Part shown: positions 17,099 through 28,510 of the stretch, piece by piece
Layout of the letters: every line of letters begins with the position of its first letter
Position numbering within the stretch: the first letter of the stretch is position 1
Assembly: GCA_017548765.1 (NCBI GenBank)
Contig: JAFYZH010000070.1
Location: 1-52,838 of the forward strand
Length of the DNA: 52,838 nucleotides
Direction of reading: 5' to 3'
From: Lachnospiraceae bacterium
GTDB lineage: Bacteria; Bacillota; Clostridia; Lachnospirales; Lachnospiraceae
The notes under the pieces: generated by a model
Databases searched by the model: none
The model's input: only the letters and a program-made list of their open reading frames with translations
Told to the model about the DNA's origin: nothing
Position numbers and translations under genes: made by a program

Positions 17099-19765
17099 TT
17101 ATTTTACGTTTAATGTGACCGTTTTCGTTGCAATGGTCTTTCCGTCGGCAGCCGTTACAACGCATCGGAACTGCCAGCCGTTTAAACCGGCGATCGCCGC
17201 CACGCTCAGTGTCGGAGTTTTGGCTCCGCTCTGACCGGAATTCGCCCAGGAAGCACTGCTGTTCTTTCTGGATTGCCACTGATATTTTATCGGGCTCACG
17301 CCGGTCGCTTCTATGGTAAATGTAGCCGTTTTACCCGCGGACACGGTAGCATTGTTCGGTTGCTTCGTGATCTTCGCGATAACGACCAACTGCGCCTCAC
17401 TCGATACACTCTGCATATTATTTCCGTCCGTGACGATGCAGCGGAACCGCCAACCATTCAGTCCTGCTACGACCGGCACCGAAAGCGTCGACGTTTTCGC
17501 GCCGCTCATGCCGGAATTCGACCACGAAGCATTGCTGTCCTTTCTGGATTGCCACTGATATTTCAGTGTTCCCGCGCCGGTCGCCTCTACGGTAAATGTG
17601 GCGGTTCCTCCCACAGTTGCAGACGCATTCTTCGGAATGGATGTGATCTTCGGACGTACCGTCAGCGTGTACGCATCCGTCGCCCTCGTGTTTCCTTTTC
17701 CGTCTGTGATCAGGCAACGGAACTGCCAACCGTGCAGTCCTGCAAGCGCCGTTACCGAAAGTTTCTCCGTCTTCGCGCCGCTCTGGCCGGAATTCGACCA
17801 GGCTGCACTGCTGTCCTTTCTGGATTGCCATTGATATTTCAGCGTTCCCGGCCCCTCTGCCGTCACCTTGAAGGTTGCGGTTTCACCAACAGCCACAGAA
17901 TTATGAAGCTCTGTCTTTGTTATCATGATCGGGCATACGGACAAAGTGATCGTTCTGGATGTCTTCGTCTTCCCATTTCCATCCGTGACGATACAGCGGA
18001 ACTGCCAGCCATCTAAGCCGGCGATGGCAGCAACCTTAAGGCATTCCGTTTTCGCCCCGGTCTGCCCGGAATTCGTCCATTCCGAGGACGCATTTTTCCG
18101 CGACTGCCACTGATACGTAAGAGGTTTCGCCCCGGTCACGCCCAGGAAGAAGGAGGCCGTTTCACCGGCGTTCACCTTCTGGTCCTCCGGCTGCGAATAG
18201 AAGTCCATAGCGACATTGAGTTTCGCCGTTTTCGATATGATCTGCTTTCCTTCCGCGTTTTTAACGATGCATCGGAACTGCCAGCCGTTCAAGCCGGCCG
18301 TTACATTCGTGGTCAATGTATCGGTCTTAGCTCCGGACAGTGAGGAATTCGCCCATGCAGAGGAGGCATCCTTCCGGCTCTGCCACTGAAATGTAACTCC
18401 ATCTCCGTCCGCTCTGACAAAAAACTCGGCGGACGATCCCACTTTAGCGTTCACGTTCACGGGTTGCTCCCAGAGCACCAGAGATGATGGAGCCGAGAGC
18501 AGGACCGGTTCACACGCATAGTCGGTCTCATGATACCCGTTTTCAATTTCCGCAAGCATATATACGTAATATGCTTCGTTCCAATCTACCATCGCAAAAC
18601 CTTCAGGAAGATCGAAAGAGACCATATGGTTTTGGACCAGACTGGAGCCCTGCAAAACTCCCGGAACCAGATCCATCTTACCATAATAGAAGATCTGTGC
18701 GTTGTTACTGTTGCCGGGCTGATACTCTCTGTCGAGGATCAGGACCGACATCCGGGTGCACTTCGCTGCATTTCCCCCGCTCAGAGTATAATACGCGTTA
18801 ACCTTGTTGCCGGAGTTATATACAGGTATACTACCGGACAATGCCAACCGAATGTCGCTGTCTTTCACGGTCAATTTATACTCTGCACCATCTTCCCACG
18901 CGCGCCCTCTGACACACTCCGTAAAGATGACCGACGAAAGATCGATGTTTATGGCCGGACTCACTCCCCAGGTTTCACTGTAATTTCCAATTGTCAGGCA
19001 ACCTGTTTCATCAACGGCTCCCGCCGATTTGCCAAAGGACGTAGCCGTCGCACGCAACCACCACGTTTCAGCAGTCCCGTTGTAATACTTAATTTTTGCC
19101 GGTATATCATAATGTAACAACTTATCCGAATTGTAGCAGTAGAATGCTTCGGCTATATCGTCTACATCCAGCAGGAATACCTTTTCGCCCTCCACACGAG
19201 CTACTCTCTGGTTTGAAAAGTATAGATAACCACCTTTCTCATCATATGGCTCGTGAGGGCGTATACTTCCTGCTATAGCCGCCCTTTCCACAGACGTAAA
19301 ACCGTTCTGCTTCATCAAAAAGCTTCTACCGTTCAGATTAGCCCGTATATCGCTGTTCGTCCAATCATCATTTTGCTTTCCATTGACTTTGTCGATACCA
19401 TTCACATCATATGGTGCTTTGTACAGAATACTGTCACAATCCAATAGCATCGTCGACCCGCCGTACCTCGTCGTGTTCGGTTCCAAAACGCGATATTTCA
19501 CCGGCTCTCCGTCATATTTTCCGAACCAGACATAACTTCCCTTCCAGTATGTATCACTTTCCTGCAACGCCGGCGGAGCCTTGATCGCAGTCGTACCCAG
19601 ACTGTTGATCTCCTTCCCGGAGTCGTTGTGAGGCGAAATGATACTTCCGAACGAGTCTTCCGCAAACACCTGCTCCCCGAAGGAACCCTGCAACAACACT
19701 GCCGCCACCATAAGCGCGGACAAAAACACCATCGCTAACCGTTTTCCTAAACCATGCTGTTTCAT
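17099..19765 (-). CDS. Secreted protein with DUF6273-like domain and five Ig-like repeats
   Basis: An 888-residue exported protein. A signal peptide is clear (MKQHGLGKRLAMVFLSALMV, then AAVLLQGSFGEQVFA). Residues about 60-290 resemble the DUF6273-type module of clostridial surface proteins (YVWFGKYDGEPVKYRVLEP, WWLRAT, GVSPAINIDLSSVIF). A middle region of unknown type follows. From about residue 445 to the end are five repeats of 88-90 residues, each with YQWQSRK, W.NS, SGAKT, AGL.GWQFRC; these look like bacterial Ig-like adhesion or spacer domains. No LPXTG or choline-binding anchor is seen, so release or non-covalent attachment is likely. The start at 19765 has AGAGGAAGG upstream. Function unknown; a cell-surface or matrix role is inferred. 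Confidence 0.88.
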   Translation of the reverse strand: MKQHGLGKRLAMVFLSALMVAAVLLQGSFGEQVFAEDSFGSIISPHNDSGKEINSLGTTAIKAPPALQESDTYWKGSYVWFGKYDGEPVKYRVLEPNTTRYGGSTMLLDCDSILYKAPYDVNGIDKVNGKQNDDWTNSDIRANLNGRSFLMKQNGFTSVERAAIAGSIRPHEPYDEKGGYLYFSNQRVARVEGEKVFLLDVDDIAEAFYCYNSDKLLHYDIPAKIKYYNGTAETWWLRATATSFGKSAGAVDETGCLTIGNYSETWGVSPAINIDLSSVIFTECVRGRAWEDGAEYKLTVKDSDIRLALSGSIPVYNSGNKVNAYYTLSGGNAAKCTRMSVLILDREYQPGNSNNAQIFYYGKMDLVPGVLQGSSLVQNHMVSFDLPEGFAMVDWNEAYYVYMLAEIENGYHETDYACEPVLLSAPSSLVLWEQPVNVNAKVGSSAEFFVRADGDGVTFQWQSRKDASSAWANSSLSGAKTDTLTTNVTAGLNGWQFRCIVKNAEGKQIISKTAKLNVAMDFYSQPEDQKVNAGETASFFLGVTGAKPLTYQWQSRKNASSEWTNSGQTGAKTECLKVAAIAGLDGWQFRCIVTDGNGKTKTSRTITLSVCPIMITKTELHNSVAVGETATFKVTAEGPGTLKYQWQSRKDSSAAWSNSGQSGAKTEKLSVTALAGLHGWQFRCLITDGKGNTRATDAYTLTVRPKITSIPKNASATVGGTATFTVEATGAGTLKYQWQSRKDSNASWSNSGMSGAKTSTLSVPVVAGLNGWRFRCIVTDGNNMQSVSSEAQLVVIAKITKQPNNATVSAGKTATFTIEATGVSPIKYQWQSRKNSSASWANSGQSGAKTPTLSVAAIAGLNGWQFRCVVTAADGKTIATKTVTLNVK

Positions 19766-19820
19766 AAACCTTCCTCTCTTTCTGTTATCACTTTCTCCGT
19801 TTCTCAAAAAACCCACTTTG

Positions 19821-19850
19821 ATTGTAGCACAGCCAACTCCGCCCACGCAA
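19821..19850 (-). promoter_or_regulatory. Candidate promoter of the Ig-repeat protein gene
   Basis: On the minus strand, TTGCGT (19845-19850) and TACAAT (19821-19826) are separated by 18 bp, with TGC directly before the -10 box. Confidence 0.5.
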
Positions 19851-19895
19851 TACCGAATTATTATATACCCTTCCCCACCTACGAGAATGAACTTT

Positions 19896-20183
19896 CCTCT
19901 TGCATTCTTCTCCCACGACCCGGCATCTTTTCCTGCCGGGTCTTTTTGCCGGTGTCATGGGCGCTGCCGGCCACAACGTTAGCTGTGGGCGGCTTCTGCC
20001 CTCGGCGGAGTCTACGGTAGTGGCCCCGGGTGCATATCGGGTTCACAGCTTAGCTCGTTTGGGATACGCGATCATAAGGCGGGCATTGGAACGAGCTGTA
20101 TGAAAACGCCGTCCATGAACAGGCGGACCCGGGTCAAAAACCGCGTCTCCGAGACCGGTTTTTGCGCGAGACGAAGACGTTTC
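19896..20183 (+). repeat. Partial tandem copy of the E2 element (copy 1)
   Basis: This 288-bp stretch is repeated at 20187-20475 with a period of 291-292 bp. I count about three substitutions and one inserted base between the copies, so the duplication is recent. Copy 1 contains the upstream terminator-like hairpin, the 5' arms, the CGGGCATTGGAACGAGC and AAAACGCCGT blocks and hairpin A, but it breaks off inside the left side of hairpin B (GACGTTT). It therefore lacks the 3' half of the element and is probably a non-functional or regulatory remnant. Confidence 0.9.
19917..19947 (+). terminator. Terminator-like hairpin at the head of copy 1
   Basis: GACCCGGCA (19917-19925) pairs with TGCCGGGTC (19934-19942), followed by TTTTT. 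The orientation is plus strand, yet no plus-strand gene precedes it. Confidence 0.7.
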
Positions 20184-20186
20184 CTG

Positions 20187-20475
20187 CCTCTTGCATTCTT
20201 CTCCCACGACCCGGCATCTTTTCCTGCCGGGTCTTTTTGTCGGTGTCATGGGCGCTGCCGGCCACAACGTTTAGCTGTGGGCGGCTTCTGCCCTCGGCGG
20301 AGTCTACGGTAGTGGCCCCGGGTGCATATCGGGTTCACAGCTTAGCTCGTTTGGGATATGAGATCATAAGGCGGGCATTGGAACGAGCTGTATGAAAACG
20401 CCGTCCATGAACAGGCGGACCCGGGTCAAAAACCGCGTCTCCGAGACCGGTTTTTGCGCGAGACGAAGACGTTTT
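20187..20475 (+). repeat. Tandem copy 2, forming the 5' half of element E2
   Basis: Second unit of the tandem repeat that starts at 19896. Unlike copy 1 it continues into the 3' half of E2. Confidence 0.9.
20208..20238 (+). terminator. Terminator-like hairpin between copy 1 and the E2 core
   Basis: GACCCGGCA (20208-20216) pairs with TGCCGGGTC (20225-20233), followed by TTTTT. It would end any plus-strand transcript of copy 1. The right half can instead pair with 20723-20740, 18 bp perfectly. Confidence 0.75.
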
Positions 20476-20741
20476 CGCCCCGATGGCAGGTCACTGCCCC
20501 GAAAACGTCTGAGTTCGAAGCGGTGCCCGAGGTCCGACTGCGAAGGGACGTTCCGTTTTCAACAGCGAGCGACCTGACCGCCGTTGATCGCATATCCAAA
20601 CCACACAAAACTAAACTATCGTCCCCCGATATGCCCCGGGGCCTCCTCCATCATTCCCCGCCGAGGGCAGAGGTCCGCCCGCATGAAAACAATTTTCCGG
20701 CAGCGCCATCTTCAGGGTACAAAAAAAGACCCGGCAGGAAA
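20221..20741 (+). repeat. Four nested inverted-repeat arms enclosing E2
   Basis: Complementary blocks in nested order: 20221-20238 with 20723-20740 (18 bp, perfect); 20248-20261 with 20697-20709 (13 bp, one bulge); 20279-20300 with 20658-20680 (about 21 bp, one bulge, includes U.G); 20314-20333 with 20625-20643 (19 bp, one bulge). Together about 70 bp of pairing closes a domain of roughly 290 nt. Confidence 0.85.
20314..20643 (+). ncRNA. Structured RNA candidate, element E2 (homologue of E1)
   Basis: Core of a second copy of the E1-type element. Stem 20344-20351 with 20382-20389; hairpin A 20427-20435 with 20448-20456, extended near the TCTCCGAG loop (20438-20445); hairpin B 20467-20477 with 20500-20510, with an inner GGCAG/CTGCC hairpin. 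Shared blocks with E1: CGGGCATTGGAACGAGC (20372-20388), AAAACGCCGT (20395-20404), GCGCGAG (20456-20462), TCGAAGCGG (20515-20523) and the 19-nt block at 20563-20581 (18 of 19 identical). The stems of A and B differ strongly from E1 but still pair, which is what a conserved RNA fold predicts. No protein-like frame spans it. Transcription and function are inferred, not seen. Convergent with pfkA, as E1 is with typA. Confidence 0.75.
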
Positions 20742-20750
20742 CCGGGTCTT
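20721..20750 (-). terminator. Terminator of pfkA
   Basis: AAGACCCGG (20726-20734) pairs with CCGGGTCTT (20742-20750); on the minus strand the hairpin is followed by T7. It lies 20 bp after the pfkA stop and doubles as the outermost 3' arm of element E2. Confidence 0.85.
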
Positions 20751-20769
20751 CTCTATCGCCTCGCGGCGT

Positions 20770-25330
<4,561 letters not shown>

Positions 25331-25380
25331 CGTAACCTCCATTCCATTCAGGTCTTACGACCCTCGTATGATTTCACAAT

Positions 25381-25414
25381 GCCCCGGTCTGCATGCTTCC
25401 ATGCAAATCGGGGC
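25381..25414 (-). other. Stable hairpin between the HPr-like gene and dnaE
   Basis: A stem of about 15 positions (25381-25395 with 25400-25414) with two G.U or weak positions and a 4-nt loop. No T-run follows in either direction, so it is not a standard terminator. It could be an mRNA processing or stability element separating the two messages. Confidence 0.55.
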
Positions 25415-25438
25415 AATCCAATAAACTCTTGCGGCTGT

Positions 25439-25690
25439 TTAGCAGGCCAAATATCCTTCCAGCTTCTCAACAGCGGCGGCTTCGTCGCTGCCATCGGCAA
25501 TGACCGTGATCACCTTACCAGGTGTCAGTCCCAGCGTCATCATGCCCATGATGCTCTTCGCGTTGATGTGGCGGTCGTCCTGCTCCATGTAGATGCTGGA
25601 CTTGTACTGGCTGGCGATCTGAACCAGCATAGCGACGGGACGCTGTTCTTTACTTGCCTTGATCTGTACTGTGATATCTTTCTTCAACAT
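25439..25690 (-). CDS. HPr/Crh-like phosphocarrier-domain protein lacking the PTS histidine
   Basis: An 83-residue HPr-fold protein. The regulatory serine is exactly at position 46 (NAKSIMGMM), the site phosphorylated by HPr kinase, but position 15, where HPr has the phosphate-accepting histidine, is glutamate (SKEQRP). The following Arg-Pro is kept. It therefore cannot carry phosphate in the sugar PTS and resembles Bacillus Crh (glutamine at 15), which works only as a Ser46-P cofactor of CcpA. Location supports this: it follows whiA, as crh does in Bacillus, and hprK lies 3 kb upstream in the same run. AAGGAG precedes the ATG. The Crh-like role is inference. Confidence 0.88.
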   Translation of the reverse strand: MLKKDITVQIKASKEQRPVAMLVQIASQYKSSIYMEQDDRHINAKSIMGMMTLGLTPGKVITVIADGSDEAAAVEKLEGYLAC

Positions 25691-25707
25691 TGACCGTAAC
25701 TCCTTTT

Positions 25708-26637
25708 CTAGTTCGACGATTCTCTTAATGCGTCTGCGAGTTGTTTGATCTTCCGCAGACGATGATTGACTCCGGACTTACCGACCGGCGGGTCGAGCAT
25801 CTCCCCTAACTCTTTCAGGGAAGTCTCCCGATACGTCAGCCGAAGCTGAGCCAACTCCCGTAATCCCTCCGGGAGGTTCTCCAGGCCTACCTTCTCCTGC
25901 AGAAACAGGATATCCTCTGCCTGGGAAGACGAAGCAGTTATGGTCTTCTTGATGTTCGCGGTCTCGCAGTTCACCTGTCGGTTCACGGAGTTTGCGATGT
26001 CCTTTCGGATGCGGGCATCTTCAAACGCCATCAGCGCTACATGCGCTTTCATCATGTTCAACAGGTCGCTGATCCCGTCCCCTTCCTTAATGTAGACCAC
26101 ATAGGCCAGTCTTCCGGATGCCTTCTTTCGTTCGACGAAATGCGCCTCGATCCCAAACGCGGCGATCACTTCGACGAGCTGCTTAGCCTGCCCGCTTGTA
26201 TTGCACACAAATTCCAGGTGGTAAGCTTTCTGCGGATCGGACAATGATCCCGCCGCGAGAAATGCGCCGCGAATGAATGCACGCTTGCAGCATTCACTCC
26301 GGATCAGCACCTCATCCGCGATCCCCGCATGACCGTTTTGCAGTTTGAATGCCTCCGAGATTCGGACGACATCCTCCGGCCGGTCCACGCTCACCGAGCA
26401 GCTTTGATTTTCGGCTCCGCTCTCTATACTAAATGCTTTCTTGAATAAAGTAAAGCACTTTTTTTCAACGAAACTGTTTTCGGTTTCGATTTTTATGATT
26501 TTTTTACCGTTTCTGTCCGTCCGGACCGCGCCGATCAGTCCGAAGATCGCGGCCAATTCTGCGATCTGGCAGTGCAGGGCATGCGGGACATGCTCTGCCG
26601 CTTCTTCCTTCACCATGCGTGAAAAAGACACGCCCAT
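25708..26637 (-). CDS. whiA: WhiA-type DNA-binding protein
   Basis: A 309-residue protein with an N-terminal region related to LAGLIDADG homing endonucleases (RSECCKRAFIRGAFLAAGSL) and a C-terminal helix-turn-helix (LAQLRLTYRETSLKELGEML, then PPVGKSGVNHRLRKI). WhiA controls sporulation septation genes in Streptomyces and influences division and chromosome segregation in Bacillus. The start at 26637 (MGVSFSRMVKEE) is supported by AAGGAGG 8 nt upstream; the frame to 26724 overlaps rapZ heavily and is rejected. It follows rapZ directly. In Bacillus a yvcK/glmR gene lies between rapZ and whiA; it is missing here. Confidence 0.94.
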   Translation of the reverse strand: MGVSFSRMVKEEAAEHVPHALHCQIAELAAIFGLIGAVRTDRNGKKIIKIETENSFVEKKCFTLFKKAFSIESGAENQSCSVSVDRPEDVVRISEAFKLQNGHAGIADEVLIRSECCKRAFIRGAFLAAGSLSDPQKAYHLEFVCNTSGQAKQLVEVIAAFGIEAHFVERKKASGRLAYVVYIKEGDGISDLLNMMKAHVALMAFEDARIRKDIANSVNRQVNCETANIKKTITASSSQAEDILFLQEKVGLENLPEGLRELAQLRLTYRETSLKELGEMLDPPVGKSGVNHRLRKIKQLADALRESSN

Positions 26638-26650
26638 GTCGCACACCTCC

Positions 26651-27556
26651 TTATTCTGCGCTGATCGCCGTGTGCTCCTTTCGTATTCCGAAATCCCCGC
26701 CCGAAAGCGCGTCGTAGAGCGCATTTGCGATCGTTACCGAACGATGCCGGCCGCCCGTGCAACCGATGGCGATGACGAGTTGTGTCCGTCCTTCTGCCTG
26801 GTACAGCGGGATCAAAAAGCGTACCATCTCGGTCAGCTTCTTAAAAAACTCCTGCGTAACTTCATGCCCCATCACATAATCCGCGACCGGCTTATCCAGG
26901 CCGGACAGGGACTTCAGTTCGGGGATATAAAACGGATTCGGCAGGAAACGCACGTCGAAGACCAGGTCTGCCTCCTTCGGGATACCGAACTTATAACCAA
27001 ACGACAAAATGTTTACATACATGCTGTTGTAAGAGCCTGCATCGACGAAGATGCGGTGCAGCTCCGCACGCAGATCGCGCGTCAAAAACGAACCGGTGTC
27101 CAGCACGCAGTTCGCCTCGGAACGCATAAACTTCGTCTTCTCGCGTTCGAGGGCAATGCACTGTGCCAGCGAGTGAAAATGCTCGCCGTCTTCCGTGTTC
27201 GCCTTATCATTATCCTCCGAATACGTAGCCATCGGGTGCGGTCTGCGGGTCTCTTTATACCTGCGCATCAGGACTTCATCGTCCGCGTCCAAAAACAGGA
27301 TCTCGCAGGGATATTTTTCCTTAAATTCAGAAGAAAGCAGCTGGCGCAGCATCTCGAAAGAGTTCGCGCTGCGGGCGTCGATCCCGAGCGCCACGCGGTT
27401 TCCCAGAACGCTCTTCTCTTCGAACGCGATCTTCGCAAAAGGCAACAAAAGTTCATTCGGCAGATTATCTACGCAATAATAGCCGAAGTCTTCCAAAATA
27501 TTAAGCGCAGAGGATTTTCCGGCCCCTGACATTCCGGTCACGATGACAAAACGCAT
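26651..27556 (-). CDS. rapZ: RapZ/YvcJ-type nucleotide-binding protein
   Basis: A 301-residue P-loop protein. The N-terminal ATP site is VTGMSGAGKSSALN, followed by FGYYCVDNLP; the C-terminal domain has PLYQAEGRTQLVIAIGCTGG and the RHRSV motif. In enteric bacteria RapZ binds small RNAs controlling glucosamine-6-phosphate synthase; in Bacillus YvcJ hydrolyses GTP and affects competence. Which role applies here is unknown. Length and ATG start are normal, with AAGGGG upstream. It sits 12 nt after murB and 13 nt before whiA, so co-transcription is likely. Confidence 0.94.
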   Translation of the reverse strand: MRFVIVTGMSGAGKSSALNILEDFGYYCVDNLPNELLLPFAKIAFEEKSVLGNRVALGIDARSANSFEMLRQLLSSEFKEKYPCEILFLDADDEVLMRRYKETRRPHPMATYSEDNDKANTEDGEHFHSLAQCIALEREKTKFMRSEANCVLDTGSFLTRDLRAELHRIFVDAGSYNSMYVNILSFGYKFGIPKEADLVFDVRFLPNPFYIPELKSLSGLDKPVADYVMGHEVTQEFFKKLTEMVRFLIPLYQAEGRTQLVIAIGCTGGRHRSVTIANALYDALSGGDFGIRKEHTAISAE

Positions 27557-27568
27557 ATCGTTTTCCCC

Positions 27569-28510
27569 TTATTGATCGAACGAACCCAAAAAGCAGATCT
27601 CGGGTTCCAAAACAAAACCGGTCTTCTCTTTTACGATCTTCTGAACAGCCTTACACAGGCGGTAAATGTCGTCCGCGGACGCGTGGCCGCGGTTCACGAT
27701 GAAACCGCAATGCTTCGACGAAACGGCGGCATCCCCGATGGAAAATCCGGCCAGACCGGCCTCCATGATGAGTTTCCCCGCGTACGCTCCTGTCGGGCGC
27801 TTAAACGTGCTGCCTGCGCTGGGGTATTCCAGCGGCTGCTTTTGTTTCCGGGACTGTATGTATTCCTCTGCCTGACGCTTCTCGGCTTCCAGAGCCGCCG
27901 CATCGGCCGAATGTTTCAATGTAAACGTCGCTTCCAACACGATCCAGCGCGTGTCCATCAGGATGCTCCGACGGTACGCGAACTGCATGTCTTCCTTTGA
28001 AAGGGTAACGACTTTTTGCGTCTCCGGCTGGTAAACACGGACCGAAGCCAGAACGGACGCGATATCCTTTTCATAGGCGCCGCAGTTCATGTAGATGGCT
28101 CCGCCGACACTGCCGGGGATGCCCGCGGCAAATGAAAGACCGACGTATCCGTTCTCCAGAGCGCCGTTGAGAAGACGCTTTAAGGACGCACCGCCCCCCG
28201 CCTTTACCGTCTGACCGGAAAAGACCACATCGGAAAAATGCTTTTTCAAACGGATGATGACGCCCTTATAGCCATGGTCGCTGACTAAGAGATTGCTGCC
28301 GTATCCCAGAACGAAATACGGAACCTCCTCTTTTTTACACAGTTCGATCACGCGGATCAGTGCATCTTCATCCTGCGGGCTCACGAACCAACGCGCAGGA
28401 CCGCCTACAGCGAACGTCGTGCACGTACTGAGCAAAACCCGTTCTTCCAGATCCTCGGTAGCCACGATCTGCGCCAATTCACCGGTAAACTCTATGTCTG
28501 AAACCTTCAT
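27569..28510 (-). CDS. murB: UDP-N-acetylenolpyruvoylglucosamine reductase
   Basis: A 313-residue FAD enzyme that reduces UDP-GlcNAc-enolpyruvate to UDP-MurNAc. Seen: TTFAVGGPARWFV for the pyrophosphate of FAD, LGYGSNLLVSDHGY, SFAAGIPGSVGGAIYMNCGA, the active-site serine stretch PSAGSTFKRP and the final EPEICFLG. The start codon follows the hprK stop with no gap, so translation is probably coupled. Lies away from the main wall cluster, between hprK and rapZ, an order found in many Clostridia. Confidence 0.96.
   Translation of the reverse strand: MKVSDIEFTGELAQIVATEDLEERVLLSTCTTFAVGGPARWFVSPQDEDALIRVIELCKKEEVPYFVLGYGSNLLVSDHGYKGVIIRLKKHFSDVVFSGQTVKAGGGASLKRLLNGALENGYVGLSFAAGIPGSVGGAIYMNCGAYEKDIASVLASVRVYQPETQKVVTLSKEDMQFAYRRSILMDTRWIVLEATFTLKHSADAAALEAEKRQAEEYIQSRKQKQPLEYPSAGSTFKRPTGAYAGKLIMEAGLAGFSIGDAAVSSKHCGFIVNRGHASADDIYRLCKAVQKIVKEKTGFVLEPEICFLGSFDQ

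Noticed and set aside
19896-20475. CRISPR array or short-repeat array
   Set aside because: Only two copies of a 288-bp unit, with no spacers and no cas genes.
20100-20577. Small open frames of 60-77 codons in the E2 region
   Set aside because: They repeat with the tandem unit, are Arg/Pro/Ser-rich, lack ribosome sites and cross the hairpins; they are by-products of the GC-rich RNA element.
20187-20750. Retron, group II intron or transposon-linked guide RNA at E2
   Set aside because: No reverse transcriptase, intron-encoded protein, IscB/TnpB-like or transposase gene is present in the window. A stand-alone relic cannot be fully excluded.
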